Below, one piece after another: positions 15,658-23,845 of a DNA stretch of 64,000 nucleotides (its first letter is position 1; each line of letters starts with the position of its first letter). The translations under genes were made by a program, and so were the position numbers. The DNA is from Granulicella sp. L60. GTDB taxonomy: Bacteria; Acidobacteriota; Terriglobia; Terriglobales; Acidobacteriaceae. The notes beneath the pieces are model-generated. The model was given only the letters and a program-made list of their open reading frames with translations. It ran no database searches and was not told the DNA's origin. Location of the stretch: NCBI RefSeq assembly GCF_009765825.1, contig NZ_LMUR01000018.1, positions 258,631 through 322,630 on the forward strand, written 5' to 3'.

Positions 15658-16056
15658 CTAGAGTTTGTCGGGAGTTATAGGAGGATTGGCAGCATCAAAC
15701 ACTGCCACATCGATGCGGGCAGGTGACATCTTGCCAGCCAGGTACATGCGACTGCATAGGCAGAGCAGATTGAAATCCCCACTCAGCTGTTGAAAGTCTT
15801 TGACCAGAAGAGCATACATCGGCGATTCCTTCATCGCGGCCATCGCAGTTGCTATGACTGGCTCCATCTGACCGGTTACGTCGCCGTAGCAGATCCTTGA
15901 GAGGTCGGTCTGAGCGTCGCTGAGACCCCAGCCGAAGAGGTGTCGGAGATCTGCCAGCTTGTCATCAAACCGCTTCATTTGGGCGGCGGTGGGTTTGGTG
16001 GATTTCTTCTTGAAGACGCGGGTGGGTGTAGCGCTGATATTCTTCTTGGTAGCCAC
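15658..16056 (-). CDS. Hypothetical protein of unknown island operon
   Basis: A 132-residue protein from a GTG at 16056 with AGGAG upstream. The first 25 residues are Lys/Thr-rich and basic (VATKKNISATPTRVFKKK), which suits nucleic-acid binding. The rest is helical: MKRFDDKLADLRHLFGWGLS, DLSRICYGDVTGQMEPVIAT, FQQLSGDFNLLCLCSRMYLA. No domain recognised. A longer frame from ATG 16167 has no ribosome-binding site. Confidence 0.5.
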   Translation of the reverse strand: MATKKNISATPTRVFKKKSTKPTAAQMKRFDDKLADLRHLFGWGLSDAQTDLSRICYGDVTGQMEPVIATAMAAMKESPMYALLVKDFQQLSGDFNLLCLCSRMYLAGKMSPARIDVAVFDAANPPITPDKL

Positions 16057-16167
16057 TGTGAGTTCTCCTGGAACTTCTCTGGTTAGCCTCTGGCTGAGTG
16101 TTCTAGCACTCACTGGAGGCGTTTTATTGTTTGAAGAGTGCCTGGCGCTCTCCTCTGTCGGCGCCAA

Positions 16168-16332
16168 TCAAGCTTGGATCAGGTTAGTAGGTTTCTGCTC
16201 GGCATCATTAGGTTCAGCACCGCGAGCAGACATTGCGTCGTAAGCTTTGTTCGTTGTTCTAGACACTGCGATGATATGACCGCCGTTATACGTTTCGCAG
16301 ATGCATTCGGTGGGCAGCTCTTTGAATGACAT
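16168..16332 (-). CDS. Small hypothetical protein, first gene of unknown island operon
   Basis: Fifty-four residues from ATG 16332, preceded by AGGAGG with a five-base spacer, one of the best ribosome-binding sites in the island. The sequence (SFKELPTECICETYNGGHII, AVSRTTNKAYDAM) is short and beta-prone and has two cysteines (CIC). Function unknown. It is the first gene downstream of the palindromic operator at 16363-16378 and so likely the most expressed of this operon. Confidence 0.5.
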   Translation of the reverse strand: MSFKELPTECICETYNGGHIIAVSRTTNKAYDAMSARGAEPNDAEQKPTNLIQA

Positions 16333-16362
16333 TTGAACCTCCTTGAAGCTGTCTCTATATTC

Positions 16363-16396
16363 GTCCAACTAGTTGGACTTGTCAATAGAGTTGGAC
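16363..16396 (-). promoter_or_regulatory. Palindromic operator between -35 and -10 of the minus-strand operon, plus half-site
   Basis: GTCCAACTAGTTGGAC (16363-16378) is a perfect 16-bp palindrome. A further half-site AGTTGGAC lies at 16389-16396. Read on the minus strand, TTGACA (16385-16380) is followed by the palindrome and then AATATA about 18 bases later, so the palindrome fills the promoter spacer. The HTH gene at 16427 is divergent and adjacent, making it the obvious candidate repressor. Confidence 0.6.
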
Positions 16397-16426
16397 AAAT
16401 ATATTTTCAGCGAATACACTTCTTAC

Positions 16427-16639
16427 ATGGAGATTGACCTGGCGCAGGTAAAGGGGTTCGTGGAGAAACTTGCTGAGGACGCCGGCGGCGTTCGCCCCTT
16501 AGCTGCAAAGCTTGGCGTCTCTCATGAAACGATCTACAGCGCTATCAAAGGAAAGTGGCCAAGTAAGAAACTGGCGTCCGTCCTGAACCTGAGACTGCTC
16601 CCGCCGTCAAAAGCTGTCCGAGATGAAATGCTGAAATAG
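16427..16639 (+). CDS. Small helix-turn-helix protein, candidate repressor
   Basis: A 70-residue protein from ATG 16427 (an earlier ATG at 16373 lies inside the operator and is unlikely). The HTH is RPLAAKLGVSHETIYSAIKG, followed by KWPSKKLASVLNLRLLP. The pattern resembles each half of the tandem repressor at 3047-3472 (KLGI--Q-L--I-NG-). No good ribosome-binding site is seen, so the transcript may be leaderless or weakly translated. Its position opposite the unknown operon, across a perfect palindrome, suggests control of both promoters. Confidence 0.62.
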   Translation: MEIDLAQVKGFVEKLAEDAGGVRPLAAKLGVSHETIYSAIKGKWPSKKLASVLNLRLLPPSKAVRDEMLK

Positions 16640-16663
16640 CACATTTCCGCAGTCCATTCCAAA

Positions 16664-16873
16664 CTAAGAAAGCTCGTTCGTACTATCGAGGTAGGTATCC
16701 AGATTCTTCCTTGAGCAGCGCCATTTAGAGCCTATCTTCTTCGCCGGTATAGTGCCATCCTCAAACCTGCGTATCACGGTCCGGAAGTTGAGCTGAAGAA
16801 TCTCGGCTACCTGATATGGAGTCAGAACCTCATTCCGTATCCTATCTTTCGTGCGCTTATTTTCCAGTGTCAT
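16664..16873 (-). CDS. Excisionase-family (BldC-like) helix-turn-helix protein
   Basis: About 69 residues from ATG 16873 (alternatives at 16915 and 16990; the last would run through the operator palindromes). Core: NEVLTPYQVAEILQLNFRTV, IRRFEDGTIPAKKIGSKWRC, SRKNLDTYLDS. It is a paralog of the gene at 13636-13872. Three copies of a 16-bp palindrome lie directly upstream (16926-17014) between this gene and a divergent one, which fits autoregulation or control by a dedicated repressor. Confidence 0.65.
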   Translation of the reverse strand: MTLENKRTKDRIRNEVLTPYQVAEILQLNFRTVIRRFEDGTIPAKKIGSKWRCSRKNLDTYLDSTNELS

Positions 16874-16925
16874 CGGGAAGATCCTAGCAGCATATTCTCG
16901 GGCTAAGTGTTGCATTCTTTGTTCT

Positions 16926-17014
16926 GCCACTAATTGGTGGCCCGACGAGCCACTAATTAGTGGCGCGCGTCTCATATATGAGATTCCCACAGGCTTTTGC
17001 CACTAATTACTGGC
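16926..17014. promoter_or_regulatory. Three-copy palindromic operator array
   Basis: The motif GCCACTAATT-RSTGGC occurs three times: 16926-16941 (one mismatch in the dyad), 16949-16964 (GCCACTAATTAGTGGC, perfect palindrome) and 16999-17014 (one mismatch). Between copies two and three lies another perfect palindrome, TCTCATATATGAGA, at 16970-16983. The array sits between divergent genes (16873 and 17047). Confidence 0.7.
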
Positions 17015-17046
17015 TGGTCTCGAAAACGTAGAGCTAAGCTACCTGG

Positions 17047-17361
17047 ATGAAGAGAATCTCGCTGACGGAATTTTGGTATTCAATGATTCGAGGCGTAGAA
17101 CGCGAACTCTACCTGTTGCGTCTTGAGGAGGCCGATATCCTGAAGATGGACCAGGCATACCGAAAAGGATCTCCATTGCCGAGTCCCAGACTCCTCGAAA
17201 CACGAGCTGAGATCGCGAAAAAGATGGACTATCTCGCTGATCTCCAGTCAACGCTCGCAGAAGTTCAAGAGTTGGAGCGACAGCTTCATAAGCCGCCGGA
17301 GACCCAACGCCCCTCCAGCTATTCCAAGGCGCAACAGACCAAACGGAATCGCGGCCTCTGA
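17047..17361 (+). CDS. Hypothetical coiled-coil protein
   Basis: A 104-residue, highly charged helical protein: LTEFWYSMIRGVERELYLLR, then ETRAEIAKKMDYLADLQSTL AEVQELERQL with heptad-like spacing of Leu residues. The C-terminus is basic and Gln/Ser-rich. No recognisable domain. It reads away from the three-palindrome array, so its expression is probably tied to that operator. The start has only a weak ribosome-binding site (CCTGG). Confidence 0.45.
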   Translation: MKRISLTEFWYSMIRGVERELYLLRLEEADILKMDQAYRKGSPLPSPRLLETRAEIAKKMDYLADLQSTLAEVQELERQLHKPPETQRPSSYSKAQQTKRNRGL

Positions 17362-18165
17362 TGGTGTCAAGCTCATAAGCAAAACTTTGCACCGCTGCCT
17401 GACGAACTCCACCGGATTAGAGGTCAGATGATGACGACGGGAAACCTGACGCCCATGACCAGTAGACGAAGAAGGTCCGCCGGCGATCGTCTATCTCAAC
17501 ACGCTCGATACCGCGGGCGGATGCGCAGAGATAAGATGCCTTGGTCTAGTCGATGATGGGACCGATGCGTTCCACCATCGAAATTAGCATGGCACGTGCT
17601 CCAGGCAGCCTAAGCCACACTATTTTATTAAATGGCAAAAGCCCGTCACCGGACCCAATGCAGACAACTCAATGGGGATGGCAGCGGGCTTTTTGGTGTT
17701 CAATGTGGAAGCTGTTGTGTTCTCACTCCAACAGTCTACGATTGGGCCCAAGAATTTTCTATCCACCCGAAGTTGCATGATGAATGCCACAAACGTCAGG
17801 ATCACTTTTGACACTCTGGCAATCCTGCAGTTGGCAGAAGATTCGACTGCATTGCCTCAAGGCGACATGTCTTTGCTCCTCTTTCTCATACCAATCTTTT
17901 TGGCGGCAGTCCTTCGTCATGAGATCGCTGTAGAGCTATAGAAACTGTTCTCTGTACAAGCTCACGGTAGCGTGTCTCTGAAATCAGGAGATCTGCTTCC
18001 AATTCTGAGCGAAGCTTCATTGCGCTGAACCTTATTTGGAGTGGATTGAAGGTGGGATGGACAGGGGAGTGGCGTTCGGATCGAACCTGCGGCTCACTCC
18101 CTCGTACTCTCAATATGATGCGCGACGCATGCGGAAGTCTGTCTGTAAGATCGCTATCAATATGG
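17362..18165. other. Decayed region without a confident gene
   Basis: Several short frames are open but none has a good start or domain. On the minus strand a segment near 17430-17555 reads TKASYLCASARGIERVEIDD followed by RRRTFFVYW directly after an in-frame stop, which looks like a small broken gene. A long-loop hairpin lies at 17636-17695. Nothing else is supported. Confidence 0.4.
17636..17695. terminator. Long-loop inverted repeat, terminator-like
   Basis: CAAAAGCCCG (17636-17645) is the inverse of CGGGCTTTTTG (17685-17695) apart from one extra T. The loop is about 40 bases. The run of T on the plus strand follows the right arm, so it could end rightward transcription from 17047-17361 or form part of a small RNA. 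Confidence 0.4.
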
Positions 18166-18339
18166 TTAGCTGAACTCGTCATCTGAGTGGGATATTGCCG
18201 TTTCGGTTTCTGCCAGAGCTGCATACAGCTCGTACATCATAGCGCTGTTTGGAACCCCATCTGAGATTTTTGATTGTTCGATATTTATTTCGTCTAACAG
18301 ACATTCGCGTCTGCGATGCAACTCTCGTACTGAACGCAT
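18166..18339 (-). CDS. Small hypothetical protein
   Basis: A 57-codon frame from ATG 18339 to a TAA at 18166. The product is a charged helix (RSVRELHRRRECLLDEINIE) followed by MMYELYAALAETETAISHSD, ending in an acidic DDEFS. Composition is protein-like and the frame stays open further upstream, but no ribosome-binding site supports any start. It follows two tiny membrane-like frames on the same strand. Confidence 0.33.
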   Translation of the reverse strand: MRSVRELHRRRECLLDEINIEQSKISDGVPNSAMMYELYAALAETETAISHSDDEFS

Positions 18340-18452
18340 TACTACTAAGATGGTTTCCCAATCGCTTCGTTTGCATGGCCACGTTCAGTTTCTAGTCTTT
18401 GTTCTCACACAATAAACAACACATGCTAGAGCCAAAATGACAGACACTACCA

Positions 18453-18581
18453 TCACACCGACGACATCATGATCATATTCAGGCAGGTCTCTATCGAATG
18501 AATCAGTGCTGCTGCTATAGAGACGGCGAACAACACGATGCCACATTCACTCATAACTTGTCTGGTTCTCGAATTTGTCAT
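18453..18581 (-). CDS. Small putative membrane protein (42 aa)
   Basis: From ATG 18581 the frame encodes a basic start (TNSRTRQ) and one hydrophobic helix (IVLFAVSIAAALIHSIETCL). Its stop overlaps the ATG of a 19-codon hydrophobic frame (18451-18453 onward, MVVSVILALACCLL) as TGATG. No ribosome-binding site is evident. The topology signal is the only support. Confidence 0.3.
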   Translation of the reverse strand: MTNSRTRQVMSECGIVLFAVSIAAALIHSIETCLNMIMMSSV

Positions 18582-18629
18582 GCGGAATGATCAGACCAAC
18601 AAGTTATATTTGTCGAGCAGAAAGTGAAG

Positions 18630-19342
18630 TCAACCAAACAGAGAGCCCGTTTCATCTGCGCACGGCTCACATGGCTCCAGCAACTCAGGTGAGTTGTTCC
18701 TTACGTTCCCAACGTTCTTGCTGACCTTCCACGCCGTCATCTCTTCTGCGACGTGCGGCCTCAATACATCCACTGGAGGCTGTTGAGGATCTACAGGGCC
18801 AAGCCATCGGCTCCAATCAGCCCGTGGAACTATCACAGGCATACGAGTATGTATTGGTTGCATGAGTTCGTTTGGATCTGTAGTGATGATGGTAAAAGTC
18901 TCTAGCGGGAGATCCGGCACTGGGTCTCTCCACCTCTCCCACAATCCAGCGAACGCCATAGGCTCTTTGTCCAGCCTGCCAATCGCAAACGCTTGCTTAT
19001 CCTTGCCTTGTAGCTTCTGCCACTCGTAAAACAAGTCAGCCGGGACAAGGCAATGACGCTTCTTGAATGCATTTCTGAATGTGTTCGCACTAGTGATCGT
19101 CTCAGCCCTGGCATTGATTGTGCTGAATCCGATCTTGGAGTCTTTCGCCCAGAAAGGAATCAATCCCCACCGCATCATGGTCAGTTCGCGTTCATTCTCT
19201 GCATTCAATCTCACCACGGCTGGAATGTTTGAGGTGCAACGTTGAAGTCTGGAGGCAGAACGAAGCCAGGCGGGAGCTTGCCGAGCTTGAATGCCTCGGC
19301 AATGCGTTGTTTATCAGACCGCCTGACGTATCTTCCGCACAT
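18630..19342 (-). pseudogene. yedK: SOS response-associated peptidase family (SRAP/YedK/HMCES), one-base frameshift
   Basis: The first frame starts MCGRYVRRSDKQRIAEAFKL at 19342 and ends FNVAPQTFQPW. The second frame continues VVRLNAENERELTMMRWGLI. Adding one base near 19217-19221 (CAGCC-GTGGTGAG) restores a full SRAP protein of about 237 residues. All catalytic residues are present: Cys2, Asn in FSTINARAET, Glu in DLFYEW, His in QPIHTRMP. SRAP proteins form a thiazolidine crosslink with abasic sites in single-stranded DNA and protect forks. With all active-site parts intact, the break is either recent or a sequencing error. Confidence 0.82.
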
Positions 19343-19550
19343 CGGGTTCCATGCTACCGCACAGCGAGTTTGCGCCGCATCGCTCCGAACAGATCGGCGC
19401 CTGTTCCTAGCAAAGCAAAGGAAGATGGCTCTGGGACGGGTGAATACGTGACCTCCAACCGTCACCACGTTCCCTACGGATGAAATGCTGCTTATCGCAT
19501 ACGACGCCGGAGCCGACTCTGTTTTTCATCGCAACCTCTGGCATCTCCCG

Positions 19551-20843
19551 TTAAGAATGAAATTTTAAGCAGCCAAGAAGTAAAGCAAAGGAAAATCCAA
19601 CACAGATCATGCCAGTTCTAACACTTACGAATCGGCAAACTAGGTCTTTGTCAAAGTAGAGCCAGAACAAGATGAAGAGCAGTGGATCGTAGTAGCGTTG
19701 ATAGACGATCTTCATCGTAAGCGTAGGAGCTAGGAGTGCGATCAGCAGGAATGAGGTCTGCCAGTTCAGGTTACGAAAAAGTTGTATCAGAATGATTAGT
19801 CCGGCATAGGCAAATAGTACGAAGAATGGAGCACCGAGTTTGCCGCAATGCTCGAACAGCTTACTGGCGATGCCCCCTCCAGGTCCTGTTGGCAGCCTAA
19901 AGCGGAGAAATATGAGCAAGCACAGAATGCCGCCAGATGCGATGACGATCCACCCTCGACGGGAAAACGGCAGAACCCCGCCAATACCGCGTTGCAGTGT
20001 CAATTCAATCAGGAACGGCAGCGAGTAAAAAGCGACCATCGTAAGCGGGTACAGTGCTATCGCCATAGATGTGCCTTGATGCAGGACTTGAAACGATGGT
20101 GGAGTAAATCCTTTCCACGTCATGACTAAATACAGCCCAGGGATGGCAAACAGCGCAAATGTTATGAAGGCAGCCGCACGCATCTTCGGCCATGCCTGGA
20201 AAAAGAGTACTAGAGCAAACATGGGCAGAAATAGATAGTTCTGGCGGGTATAGAACGCGGCTGAGCTAACAAGTGCTGTCAGTGCAATGATTGCTAGAAG
20301 GTATGGGGATTGAGTATTCCGCGTGGCATGGCCATCCATAATCGGCCGAATCAGCAGAAATACTACAAGCACAAACCATAAGGGCATGGCATCGGTTACC
20401 GGCCAGTACGACATGCTCATGTAAAACGGGGAAACCAAGAGTGTTGCGCCTAAGACTAGGGCAAAACCGAGGTTGTCTTCTTCGAACCGCCTGTAAACGG
20501 CATACACGAACAGGCTGCATTGCAGCAAAGCCAAGCCTACATGAACCGCTCGAAATGCCGTGTCGTAGCCGAGCAAGGGATTAAGAGATTCAAGCATGTG
20601 GAACAGCGGAGTGGTAGCCGAGCTATAGTCGCGAACGGCGTGTGACCATGGCTGATTGTGAAACAGGTAGATAGCGGGCAAGTGAAAGCGATAGAGGTCG
20701 AACCGCGCGCCGCCGTCTGGGTCCCAATTGAGAAAAAAGCCAACGAGAAAAAGCGTGGCAGCGAGGGTAATCATGATGACAGAAGAGACACTGAATCGCT
20801 GGTGGTAATGCCGTGTCGGTATAACCTGTGCGCTTGTTGCCAT
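19551..20843 (-). CDS. Multi-span membrane protein, GT-C glycosyltransferase-like
   Basis: A 430-residue protein starting at ATG 20843, which has GGAGG eight bases upstream. About ten membrane spans are visible (SVIMITLAATLFLVGFFLNW; FALVLGATLLVSPFYMSMSY; YLLAIIALTALVSSAAFY). The first extracytoplasmic loop carries acidic residues (NWDPDGGARFDLYRFHLPAI), as GT-C transferases do with their catalytic Asp. The likely role is lipid-linked sugar transfer to a surface glycan, but this is a fold-level guess. The open frame continues upstream into a GT2 fragment; the internal ribosome-binding site argues that translation starts at 20843. Confidence 0.68.
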   Translation of the reverse strand: MATSAQVIPTRHYHQRFSVSSVIMITLAATLFLVGFFLNWDPDGGARFDLYRFHLPAIYLFHNQPWSHAVRDYSSATTPLFHMLESLNPLLGYDTAFRAVHVGLALLQCSLFVYAVYRRFEEDNLGFALVLGATLLVSPFYMSMSYWPVTDAMPLWFVLVVFLLIRPIMDGHATRNTQSPYLLAIIALTALVSSAAFYTRQNYLFLPMFALVLFFQAWPKMRAAAFITFALFAIPGLYLVMTWKGFTPPSFQVLHQGTSMAIALYPLTMVAFYSLPFLIELTLQRGIGGVLPFSRRGWIVIASGGILCLLIFLRFRLPTGPGGGIASKLFEHCGKLGAPFFVLFAYAGLIILIQLFRNLNWQTSFLLIALLAPTLTMKIVYQRYYDPLLFILFWLYFDKDLVCRFVSVRTGMICVGFSFALLLGCLKFHS

Positions 20844-21197
20844 ATAACTACCTCCGAATATCTCTCTAGGATTCGTTTTAAGCAATTTCAAACGGCGATA
20901 CACCCCTTCCAGCTTGAAAGGGCTGGCGCCCCTTACGTCCACATCGTTGCGACGCAATTGTCGTCCGTGTCCGGCATATTGCTGGTGCAGAACCTGCATG
21001 CGGAGAGGGGATCTCTGCTGAATCTCCGTGAGCGCTGCTTCTGTGCCGTCGGTCGAACCATCGTTGATGACGATGACGTCGAAGTTGGTTAGAGTCTGTG
21101 CTTCCGGGTGCTCCAGACAGAGACGAAGCGTAAGCAGATGATTGAACGTTGGAATGACGACTGTGATGACGCTCGGCGCAGTGGGTCCTTCGCTCAT
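20844..21197 (-). pseudogene. Glycosyltransferase family 2, N-terminal remnant
   Basis: From ATG 21197 the sequence begins with a good GT2 nucleotide-sugar-binding start: VITVVIPTFNHLLTLRLCLE and FDVIVINDGSTDGTEAAL. At about residue 75 (HQQYAGHGRQLRRN), where GT2 enzymes continue with GxxxARNxG, similarity stops. The DXD region and everything later is missing. The frame then runs without a stop into the membrane protein gene, so a 548-residue chimera could be made. A deletion between two glycosyltransferase genes is the simplest explanation. Confidence 0.65.
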
Positions 21198-21734
21198 GCG
21201 GCTCTCCCTTCATCTGCTGGATAGGCCAGCGAATACTAGAGAACTGACGTGCGGATGAATGCTAGGGGGCCCATGAATCGTGGGGAGTCACATGATCCTA
21301 CAGCATTTGGCCACGTTTTTAGCCAAATGTTAGAGATATTGGATCTGCAATAGATGCGAGAACACTGGAGTTGACCGGGATCTGAAGTGTATCGGGGCGT
21401 GCTGCCGTGACATTAAATCGAGAGAGGGCTCTCGCGAGAGACCGTGCGCTTCGCATAAATGAACCTCTGCTTAAGATGGCGAAACACTTTGGTATCGCTC
21501 ACGATATGCAGTATCTGTATGCAAAGTCTAGGGAAATGATTGGAACAGGATTGCCCTTTCTATTCTTGATTGTGATCCCACCCACGCAACCAAGCTGCGC
21601 CTCTGGTCTTGTCCCGAGGCTCACCATTGCGATGGGCCACCATCCCGAAGATCTATTCTGCTATCTCGTTCTGCTCTTCAACCTGGGTGTCCACGTACTC
21701 GTACACGTCGTCCATGTGGATATCGACGAGTGCC
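21198..21734. other. Gap with no gene
   Basis: A dyad CATTTGGC/GCCAAATG (21304-21329, 10-base loop) is the only structure noticed. Open frames here lack starts and protein-like composition. Bases 21963-22180, beyond the DnaE2 relic, also hold nothing I can support. Confidence 0.5.
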
Positions 21735-21962
21735 CTATGCGATTGGCCTAACTCTGTTCAGCTTGCGATACCGATTGCCGCCGTCGCTACGGGTAACCAC
21801 CAGCCGGTTGCGCTCATAGAGATCAGGAGTCACGATCACATTGGCGATCCCTGTTTCATCCTCCATCGAGAGGAAGATGAATCCTTTTGCTGTTCCGGGC
21901 CGCTGTCGAGCAATGATGCATCCTGAGCGTTCATGGCATCGAAGTATCGCGCGGCACAGCAT
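21735..21962 (-). pseudogene. dnaE2: Error-prone DNA polymerase DnaE2 (ImuC) relic
   Basis: The segment SGCIIARQRPGTAKGFIFLS followed by MEDETGIANVIVTPDLYERN is diagnostic of the C-terminal OB-fold region of DnaE2, the polymerase of the ImuA-ImuB-DnaE2 mutasome. Only about 45 recognisable codons remain out of more than 1000, and the frame ends in unrelated sequence (RSDGGNRYRKLNRVRPIA). It is not functional. Together with the nearby SRAP gene it hints that an SOS mutagenesis cassette was once here. Confidence 0.75.
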
Positions 21963-22180
21963 CGGGGTGCGACCACCTAATCAAGTCTACATCTCGTCCC
22001 AGACAATGAGTTTCATGTTGAGGAGACTAGCAGTTTACGGTCGCTGTGGTTCTGCAACGTTAGACCGGTTCGTCCCGCAAGAATATGGAGCCGGGGATAT
22101 TCCCATGCTCCCCTTGGGCTGTCGGCGATATGACTACATCTTGAGCAGCTATCACTCAATACAAACGGCGTAGACATCCA

Positions 22181-23713
22181 CTATCCGGTAGTCAAAGAAG
22201 CGTTTGGAAAAGCGGGCATCGCACTTAGTTCTATGCGATTGCGTCCTTGTTCTTTCGCCCTATAGAGGGCTTGATCCGATGTTTCTAGTAATGCGTTCGC
22301 AGTTCCAGCACCAGGAAACTGATAGGTTGCTATGCCTATGCTCAGCGTGACATAGCGACCAAGGGCACTCTCGTTTGCAATCTCAAGCTCGGCAACCGCG
22401 TCCTGCATACGTGTGGCTATGTTCTTTGCTCCGGAAGAGTCTGTACCGGGCAAAATGACAGCGAACTCCTCCCCGCCGTATCGAGCTAATAAATCGCTGT
22501 TGCGGGAGACTACCGACTGTAAAGCGATGGCTACATTCACTAGACAATCGTCTCCTCGAGTGTGGCCGTAACGGTCATTGATCATTTTGAAGAAATCGAT
22601 GTCAATCAGCAAAAGTGAGAGCGGTTGCTGACTTCGCGTGGCACGATGCCATTCCAGCTCCAGTACCTGATCGAAACACCGTCGATTGGCGACGTTTGTG
22701 AGTCCGTCTTTGAGCGACATCTCTTCCAGTCTGTCACGTGCTTCCTGCAGAGCATGTTGCGATTGCATGTAGCGACTCTGGAGCGTCGTTGTCCTTATGC
22801 CGTATACGGCCAGAGCAACGATAATTGCAATGATGCCGATATAGAAGTGCGAGCGTATGACGGCGATGCCGAGCGCTATGAGCACCGCAGTATAGAAGAT
22901 AGGAACGGCGCTATCGATGAAGAGTGTGAGTGGTTTCTTGGGCGCAGAAAGCTTTTCTTCCCCGTCCCGGACGGCAGGGAAGAAGGCAGCTATTGCCAAG
23001 AACAGAAAAGGAATATCAGCAATCGCATCAACAATGGTGTTGCGTTGTTTTACGAAGTCACTGTAGTTGTAGATACCCACGCAAACCGCGTAGATCCACA
23101 AGAAACCACACAGGATCTGAAAGAAGCGCCTCTCTTCCCCTGTCTTCGGCCGTGCCAGCAAACGCAGGCTTGCCGCACAGGCGAGAACCAGATTTTCAAT
23201 GGTATAGACCCACATTAGGAGAGACTCAGAGATCGGATGAATAGTCCTAGTGGTGAAAGGCACAACGGCGAAGAGTGTGATGTAGGTTAGATACGCCGTC
23301 AAGACGGCCTGAATGCCGTCCAGCCAAACAAACAGCGGGATCCTCTGCTCCTGGGTCGAAGAGGAAATCGATAACAGAACGGGAACACCATAGAGGAATA
23401 GAACAAAATCGGAAAAGAATGCAGCTGTGGAGGAGATGTGCTGAAACAGCTCCTCCCAGGCAGAGAGCATGATTCCGGTGGTCCAAAGAAGTAAGCCTAT
23501 GCTGAACAAAACCCAGGGAAGCCGTACGCGCGAACTCATGACTCGAGCTTGCCAAGAGCTGGCAAGCAGCGCCAGCGTGGAAGCCAGAATCAGGAAAGGA
23601 TAGGTGGCAGTTGTCGCGTGTGATTTGAAAATCACCATTGCAAGCGCGTGCATGCAGAAGAACGCCAAAGCAACTGGGACGACGTTACCCAGCTTCAGCG
23701 AACGGCTTACCAT
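22181..23713 (-). CDS. Membrane-bound diguanylate cyclase (GGEEF)
   Basis: A 510-residue protein. Residues 10-305 contain eight or more membrane spans forming an unassigned MASE-like sensor. A short coiled linker (QALQEARDRLEEMSLKDGLT) leads to a GGDEF domain at about 335-500. The active-site motif is GGEEF (413-417), a functional variant, and the product-inhibition site RxxD is present five residues upstream (RNSD, 404-407). The enzyme should make cyclic di-GMP from two GTP and be feedback-inhibited. AGAGGA precedes ATG 23713. As island cargo it could alter host motility or biofilm; that is inference. Confidence 0.9.
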   Translation of the reverse strand: MVSRSLKLGNVVPVALAFFCMHALAMVIFKSHATTATYPFLILASTLALLASSWQARVMSSRVRLPWVLFSIGLLLWTTGIMLSAWEELFQHISSTAAFFSDFVLFLYGVPVLLSISSSTQEQRIPLFVWLDGIQAVLTAYLTYITLFAVVPFTTRTIHPISESLLMWVYTIENLVLACAASLRLLARPKTGEERRFFQILCGFLWIYAVCVGIYNYSDFVKQRNTIVDAIADIPFLFLAIAAFFPAVRDGEEKLSAPKKPLTLFIDSAVPIFYTAVLIALGIAVIRSHFYIGIIAIIVALAVYGIRTTTLQSRYMQSQHALQEARDRLEEMSLKDGLTNVANRRCFDQVLELEWHRATRSQQPLSLLLIDIDFFKMINDRYGHTRGDDCLVNVAIALQSVVSRNSDLLARYGGEEFAVILPGTDSSGAKNIATRMQDAVAELEIANESALGRYVTLSIGIATYQFPGAGTANALLETSDQALYRAKEQGRNRIELSAMPAFPNASLTTG

Positions 23714-23845
23714 CGTAATCCTCTAGGATTCAAAGTCTTCTCGCAACAGCATAATTCATACCAGAATCGTCCACAGAAGTCCCTACAACTTCTTAGTTCT
23801 CAGAGGGCTGGCTCTGACCGCTAAATGCTTATCCTGCTTGTCCCG

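Noticed and set aside
16881..17014. Longer start at 16990 for the BldC-like gene
   Set aside because: It would place two of three operator palindromes inside the coding region.
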